NCBI GenBank assembly: GCA_902772675.1
Contig: CACYBN010000066.1
Location: 1 to 9,055, forward strand
Direction: 5' to 3'
Source of the DNA: an uncultured Erysipelotrichaceae bacterium
Lineage (GTDB): Bacteria; Bacillota_I; Bacilli_A; RF39; UBA660
Length of the DNA: 9,055 nucleotides
Shown here: in pieces, positions 6,886 through 9,055 of the stretch
Layout of the letters: every line of letters starts with the position of its first letter
Position numbering within the stretch: the first letter of the stretch is position 1
Position numbers and translations under genes: made by a program
Notes under the pieces: generated by a model
The model's input: only the letters and a program-made list of their open reading frames with translations
The model's database searches: none
Told to the model about the DNA's origin: nothing

Positions 6886-7653
6886 ATGGAAAAATTAGGT
6901 AGTATATTAAATGATTTAGGTATATCAAAGGTAAGATTAGCAAAGTATTTAGGAGTATCAAGACAAATGTTATATAACTATTTAGCCTTACCTTCATTAC
7001 ATGATTGGCCTAAAGAAAAATCTACAAGATTAATTAATTTATTAAATATTAAAGATGAAAGTGATTTAGATAATTTAACTATTGAAGGAAACTATATCAT
7101 GGAAGTTGAAGAAAGACTTAATGATGGTGTTAAAGATTCTGGAGATAAAGAAATTATCGCAGACTTAAAAGGCTTTAATAAAAAAGAACAAGAAATATTA
7201 AGTGATTTAATTAATTTATTAAAGGAAAAGTTACAAGATGACCAAACTAAAGATACTTATAATGCTTATATCTATTTATATCATTATCTAAGATCTATGG
7301 AGACTAACCCAGAGCTAAAATATATATTAGCTTATATGTCAAAATCTATGGGATTTACTGATCCAATGGAATTTGCTTTTAATAAAGAACAACAATTTAT
7401 TTTTGAGAGTATCTTATTCTCAGGATTAACTCTATATAATAATGGAGGAGCTTCTAAAAATAAATTAAGTGAAGCTCATAAGAGATTTGTACAAGATATT
7501 GAACATAAGAATGAAGAAAAACTATCTAGAACTCAAGAATTAAATACTGCGAAAGTACAAGCATTATCTGAATTGGGATATAATGAAATCAATGAAAGTA
7601 ATGCTAAAGAAGTATTAGAAAAAATCGCAGAAATTCAATCAAGAAAAGTGTAA
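6886..7653 (+). CDS. Helix-turn-helix DNA-binding protein, unknown target
   Basis: A 255-residue soluble protein with an N-terminal helix-turn-helix at about 14-34: first helix SKVRLAKYL, turn GVS, recognition helix RQMLYNYLA. It resembles the Xre/lambda-repressor type, followed by helical support (WPKEKSTRLINLLNI). Residues 75-125 are rich in Lys, Glu and Asp and look helical. Residues 125-185 hold a more hydrophobic, aromatic patch (YNAYIYLYHYLRSM and QQFIFESILFSGL). The last 60 residues are highly charged and probably helical. I recognise no ligand, peptidase or kinase domain, so the signal it senses is unknown. GGAGGG eight bases before ATG fixes the start. It has its own near-consensus promoter and its own terminator, implying steady, strong expression, unusual for a repressor of only local genes. 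The PP2C-like gene follows 131 bases later as a separate unit. Confidence 0.75.
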   Translation: MEKLGSILNDLGISKVRLAKYLGVSRQMLYNYLALPSLHDWPKEKSTRLINLLNIKDESDLDNLTIEGNYIMEVEERLNDGVKDSGDKEIIADLKGFNKKEQEILSDLINLLKEKLQDDQTKDTYNAYIYLYHYLRSMETNPELKYILAYMSKSMGFTDPMEFAFNKEQQFIFESILFSGLTLYNNGGASKNKLSEAHKRFVQDIEHKNEEKLSRTQELNTAKVQALSELGYNEINESNAKEVLEKIAEIQSRKV

Positions 7654-7676
7654 GATATCGAAAGATATCTTTTTTT
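7652..7676 (+). terminator. Terminator of the helix-turn-helix gene
   Basis: An 8-bp stem, AAGATATC paired with GATATCTT, is capped by a stable GAAA tetraloop and followed by a T-run (7670-7676). It overlaps the stop codon. Confidence 0.9.
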
Positions 7677-7719
7677 GTGTACAATAGTGTTAAGTAGGAG
7701 AATTTAACCAGATCTACCC

Positions 7720-7748
7720 TTAAGAAATATTGATTTTTATGATATAAT
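7720..7748 (+). promoter_or_regulatory. Promoter of the PP2C-like gene
   Basis: TGATATAAT is an extended -10 with perfect TATAAT (7743-7748). TTAAGA (7720-7725), 17 bases upstream, matches four of six -35 positions. AAAGGAG (7768-7774) follows as ribosome site. Confidence 0.7.
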
Positions 7749-7784
7749 ATAACACGAAATTTTAAGGAAAGGAGACGGTAATTT

Positions 7785-8513
7785 ATGAAAAATCTAAACG
7801 TATTTAATTGGCTTCTTAGTAGATTTTCAGACCCAACGAAAGTTATCAGAGCAGAGTTTGCTACTAGAATAGTAGAAGGCGATGAAATGGCAAATAGGGA
7901 ATATAATACTTGTTTGAGTGTTGATAAAGCAGTAAGTACTATAGATAAAAACTTAAAACTACTAGTATTAGCAAAAGGTTCTGATAAAGAAGACGAAGAT
8001 AGTAGAAGAACTGTAAAATATATCACTAGTAGAGTAACAAACTGGTTTGTTAAAAATAAACAAGATTTCTCATTAACTGATCCTGTCTTATATTATACTT
8101 TAGCTGAACTAGTAAAAGGTATAAAAGAAGAAGTTAGATCTTTTAATGGAAATATGAATTCAATTTTCAGTTTTGCTATCTCCGATGGTGAAGGGAGTGC
8201 TCTAATATATAATATTGGTAACTTAGCTTGCTATATTAAACAAGAAGGTTCTGATAGTGTATATGATATTACATCAGGAGATCCTAACTCATATCCTGGA
8301 ACATCTTTAGATAATAGTAATGGTTCATTCTTCCATTATAAAAATGTTGAAGAAATATACTTATCTACTAGACATATATCTGAATTTGAAATAAATGATA
8401 GTATTAGAAGAAAAGAACCAATAAAATCTAGAGTATATACTTTAGCTAGTTCTAGAAATTATGATCGCGAACAATTAGATACAGGTTGTGCTGTTCTAAT
8501 TAAAAAGAGATAA
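7785..8513 (+). CDS. PP2C-fold protein with degenerate catalytic residues
   Basis: A 242-residue soluble protein whose blocks line up in order with the PP2C (PPM) phosphatase fold but with changed metal ligands. KLLVLAKGSDKEDED (58-72) sits where the family has a DG-G metal motif; the Asp is K64. SIFSFAISDGEGSALIYNIGNLACYI (126-151) matches the block usually ending GDS-R-Y; here it is G145-N146. EEIYLSTRH (189-197) stands in place of the TDG block. LDTGCAVLIKKR (231-242) resembles the final D-N-x-T-x-V-V strand, with its Asp kept at 232. If the alignment is right, most Mn/Mg-binding acids are gone and the protein may be a non-catalytic PP2C, acting as a binding or sensing module. It could also be an unrelated alpha/beta protein. 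AAAGGAG ten bases upstream supports the start. It has its own promoter and terminator, and its neighbour is a helix-turn-helix protein. Confidence 0.6.
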   Translation: MKNLNVFNWLLSRFSDPTKVIRAEFATRIVEGDEMANREYNTCLSVDKAVSTIDKNLKLLVLAKGSDKEDEDSRRTVKYITSRVTNWFVKNKQDFSLTDPVLYYTLAELVKGIKEEVRSFNGNMNSIFSFAISDGEGSALIYNIGNLACYIKQEGSDSVYDITSGDPNSYPGTSLDNSNGSFFHYKNVEEIYLSTRHISEFEINDSIRRKEPIKSRVYTLASSRNYDREQLDTGCAVLIKKR

Positions 8514-8518
8514 TATAA

Positions 8519-8556
8519 AGAAGTTAGATAATATATTGTTTATCTAACTTTTCTTT
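8519..8556 (+). terminator. Terminator of the PP2C-like gene
   Basis: An 11-bp perfect stem, AAGTTAGATAA (8521-8531) paired with TTATCTAACTT (8540-8550), has an eight-base loop and is followed by TTTTCTTT. It starts six bases after the stop codon. Confidence 0.87.
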
Positions 8557-8565
8557 CGAAGATTA

Positions 8566-8593
8566 ACTTCCTATAATTGATATTATGTTGCTT
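8566..8593 (+). other. Candidate dif site (XerC/XerD recombination site)
   Basis: The 28 bases split into an 11-base left arm ACTTCCTATAA, a 6-base centre TTGATA and an 11-base right arm TTATGTTGCTT. The Bacillus subtilis dif site, as I recall it, has left arm ACTTCCTAGAA, centre TATATA and right arm TTATGTAAACT. By that comparison 10 of 11, 4 of 6 and 7 of 11 bases agree. The right arm also agrees with the Escherichia coli XerD arm TTATGTTAAAT at 8 of 11. XerC and XerD cut and rejoin dif at the terminus to resolve chromosome dimers. Placement in a gene-free spot just after a terminator, with flanking genes reading toward it from both sides, fits. The outer part of the right arm is weak, so a dif-derived junction of an integrated element is an alternative. 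Confidence 0.65.
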
Positions 8594-8755
8594 TATAAAA
8601 AGAAAAATATATTCAAAATTTATAAGATACTAGTAGGTATATATCATCATATCTATCATCATAACTATTAATAATATATCACAAAATATGATTGATGACA
8701 TTACATGAAAAAATATTTTTTTAAAACTTTACAGAATAATTTTTTTGTAATTATT

Positions 8756-8831
8756 TATAACCTTATTTATATATATAATAAGGTTAATATACGCGTATTA
8801 TAACCTTATATTAATTATTAATAAGGTTATA
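8756..8831. repeat. Tandem dyad array: four alternating ATAACCTTAT half-sites
   Basis: ATAACCTTAT occurs at 8757-8766 and 8800-8809. Its complement ATAAGGTTAT occurs at 8821-8830, and as ATAAGGTTA at 8778-8786. Each pair is separated by exactly 11 bases, and the two dyads repeat with a 43-bp period. Half-site centres lie 21, 22 and 21 bp apart, about two helical turns, so all face the same side of the DNA. The 76-bp unit is also one large interrupted palindrome centred on ATACGCGTAT (8789-8798), the only CG-rich spot in this region. It could be a protein-binding array, a recombination site, or a pair of RNA hairpins; no T-run follows, so it is not a simple terminator. Confidence 0.85.
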
Positions 8832-8846
8832 TATATATAAGACTTA

Positions 8847-8871
8847 AAAAGAGACTATTTTAGCCTCTTTT
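8847..8871 (-). terminator. Probable terminator of the partial right-edge gene
   Basis: AAAAGAG paired with CTCTTTT, one A-C mismatch, then CTA paired with TAG, with a TTT loop. On the minus strand the stem ends in a T-run and lies about 55 bases past the stop of the partial gene. It is nearly symmetric, so it may also act on plus-strand transcripts. Confidence 0.5.
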
Positions 8872-8926
8872 ATTATTGATATGAATATTTATCCATCTAA
8901 TCTATTAAAGTAAAGTAAGTGGGGCT

Positions 8927-9055
8927 TTATCGAGCTCTAAAGTGGTCTTCACTGTTTGGTTTAGTTAGTAGAACATTACCATCTACACTCAACTGAGATA
9001 TTGTATCAGGTCTTAGTTTTATCAATTTCATTGCATAGAATTGTTGCCAGTTATA
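8927..9055 (-). CDS. Unrecognised C-terminal fragment of a minus-strand gene (partial)
   Basis: On the minus strand an open frame enters from the right edge and runs 42 codons to a TAA at 8929-8927. The residues look like real protein: it begins YNWQQFYAMKLIKLRPDT, has a middle QLSVDGNVLL, and ends TKPNSEDHFRAR. A stop-free stretch of this length is fairly unlikely by chance in DNA this A+T-rich, and a terminator-like hairpin lies downstream at 8847-8871. I do not recognise the family. The DNA looks somewhat less A+T-rich than the rest, with GGGGCTTTATCGAGCTC near the stop. This could mean a normal, differently biased gene, the end of a mobile element, or a decayed remnant. The start is outside the window. 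Confidence 0.5.
   Translation of the reverse strand, partial: YNWQQFYAMKLIKLRPDTISQLSVDGNVLLTKPNSEDHFRAR

Larger units (their letters stand above)
8594..8926. other. Gene-free, extremely A+T-rich intergenic region
   Basis: No reading frame here has a ribosome site. From left to right it holds: a simple-sequence patch rich in ATC/CAT (about 8638-8664); a set of A- and T-runs (8708-8746) including the self-complementary AAAAAATATTTTTT; the four-half-site array (8756-8831); and a hairpin that may terminate the gene entering from the right (8847-8871). I see no tRNA and no convincing promoter. It lies between the candidate dif site and the end of a minus-strand gene. Confidence 0.6.

Noticed and set aside
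7604..8026. 140-codon minus-strand frame across the PP2C-like gene start
   Set aside because: It overlaps a terminator, a promoter and two supported plus-strand genes and has no ribosome site; its low-complexity Leu/Ser/Phe make-up is typical of an antisense shadow.
8577..8599. Promoter TTGATA ... TATAAA inside and after the dif-like site
   Set aside because: The spacer is only 11 bases, too short for sigma-A, and no gene lies downstream.
8585..8671. 28-residue plus-strand frame starting MLLYKKK in the gene-free region
   Set aside because: No ribosome site precedes the ATG, it starts inside the dif-like site, and the product is low-complexity (Ile, Tyr, His, Lys) from A+T-rich repeats.
8756..8831. 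CRISPR array or simple terminator pair
   Set aside because: The repeats are 10-base alternating half-sites with A+T-only spacers of 11 bases, far too short for CRISPR, and no T-run follows either hairpin.
8889..8897. DnaA-box-like TTATCCATC and A+T-rich DNA suggesting a replication origin
   Set aside because: It is a single imperfect box with no dnaA or dnaN nearby and no cluster of boxes; the dif-like site points to the terminus instead.
1..9055. Mycoplasma-type code with TGA read as tryptophan
   Set aside because: The A+T content raised this, but no TGA occurs in frame in any full-length gene and all tryptophans seen are TGG. None of the nine stops is TGA either, which fits strong A+T bias without reassignment.

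Overview
The window comes from a very A+T-rich bacterium. G+C is roughly a quarter to 30% by eye, arginine is mostly AGA, and codons end in A or T. Genes have strong GGAGG-type ribosome sites, sigma-A style promoters and short hairpin/T-run terminators. Housekeeping proteins of Bacillota type (MutS with a clamp-binding tail, MnmA, CvpA) and a tiny Prli42-like membrane protein suggest a low-GC Bacilli or Mollicutes-related lineage. No full-length gene contains an in-frame TGA and tryptophan is always TGG, so the standard bacterial code fits. The species cannot be named from this sequence.

Layout from left to right: mutS (+) and a CvpA-family membrane gene (+) converge on an FAD-dependent dehydrogenase of the COG2509 type (-) through a shared bidirectional terminator. 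A promoter region then diverges to a five-helix membrane protein of unknown function (+). That gene converges, again through a shared terminator, on a 32-residue single-helix membrane protein (-). Back-to-back promoters separate this small gene from mnmA (+), whose -10 box lies inside a perfect 17-bp palindrome. Two single-gene units follow: a helix-turn-helix protein (+) with a near-consensus promoter, and a PP2C-fold protein (+) that appears to have lost most metal-binding residues.

The most notable part is the roughly 410-bp gene-free stretch after 8513. Just past the last terminator, 8566-8593 matches the Bacillota dif site in its XerC arm and in the inner part of its XerD arm. It is therefore a candidate XerC/XerD chromosome-dimer resolution site. 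Most genes to its left read toward it, and the only reading frame to its right (partial, minus strand) also reads toward it, as expected at a replication terminus. Two exact copies of the SpoIIIE/FtsK polar octamer GAGAAGGG point the same way. About 170 bp beyond the dif-like site lies an array of four alternating half-sites (ATAACCTTAT / ATAAGGTTAT). They are spaced 21, 22 and 21 bp apart, centred on ATACGCGTAT, and sit between two gene ends where ordinary promoter control is unlikely. The array is the best candidate for an undescribed element, possibly a terminus-associated or Xer-associated protein-binding site.

The left part encodes DNA mismatch repair (MutS), tRNA wobble-uridine thiolation (MnmA) and redox or envelope proteins, mostly as separate transcription units. 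The right end (8927-9055) is an unrecognised C-terminal fragment with a less A+T-rich look. It could be a normal chromosomal gene, or the edge of an element integrated at dif.
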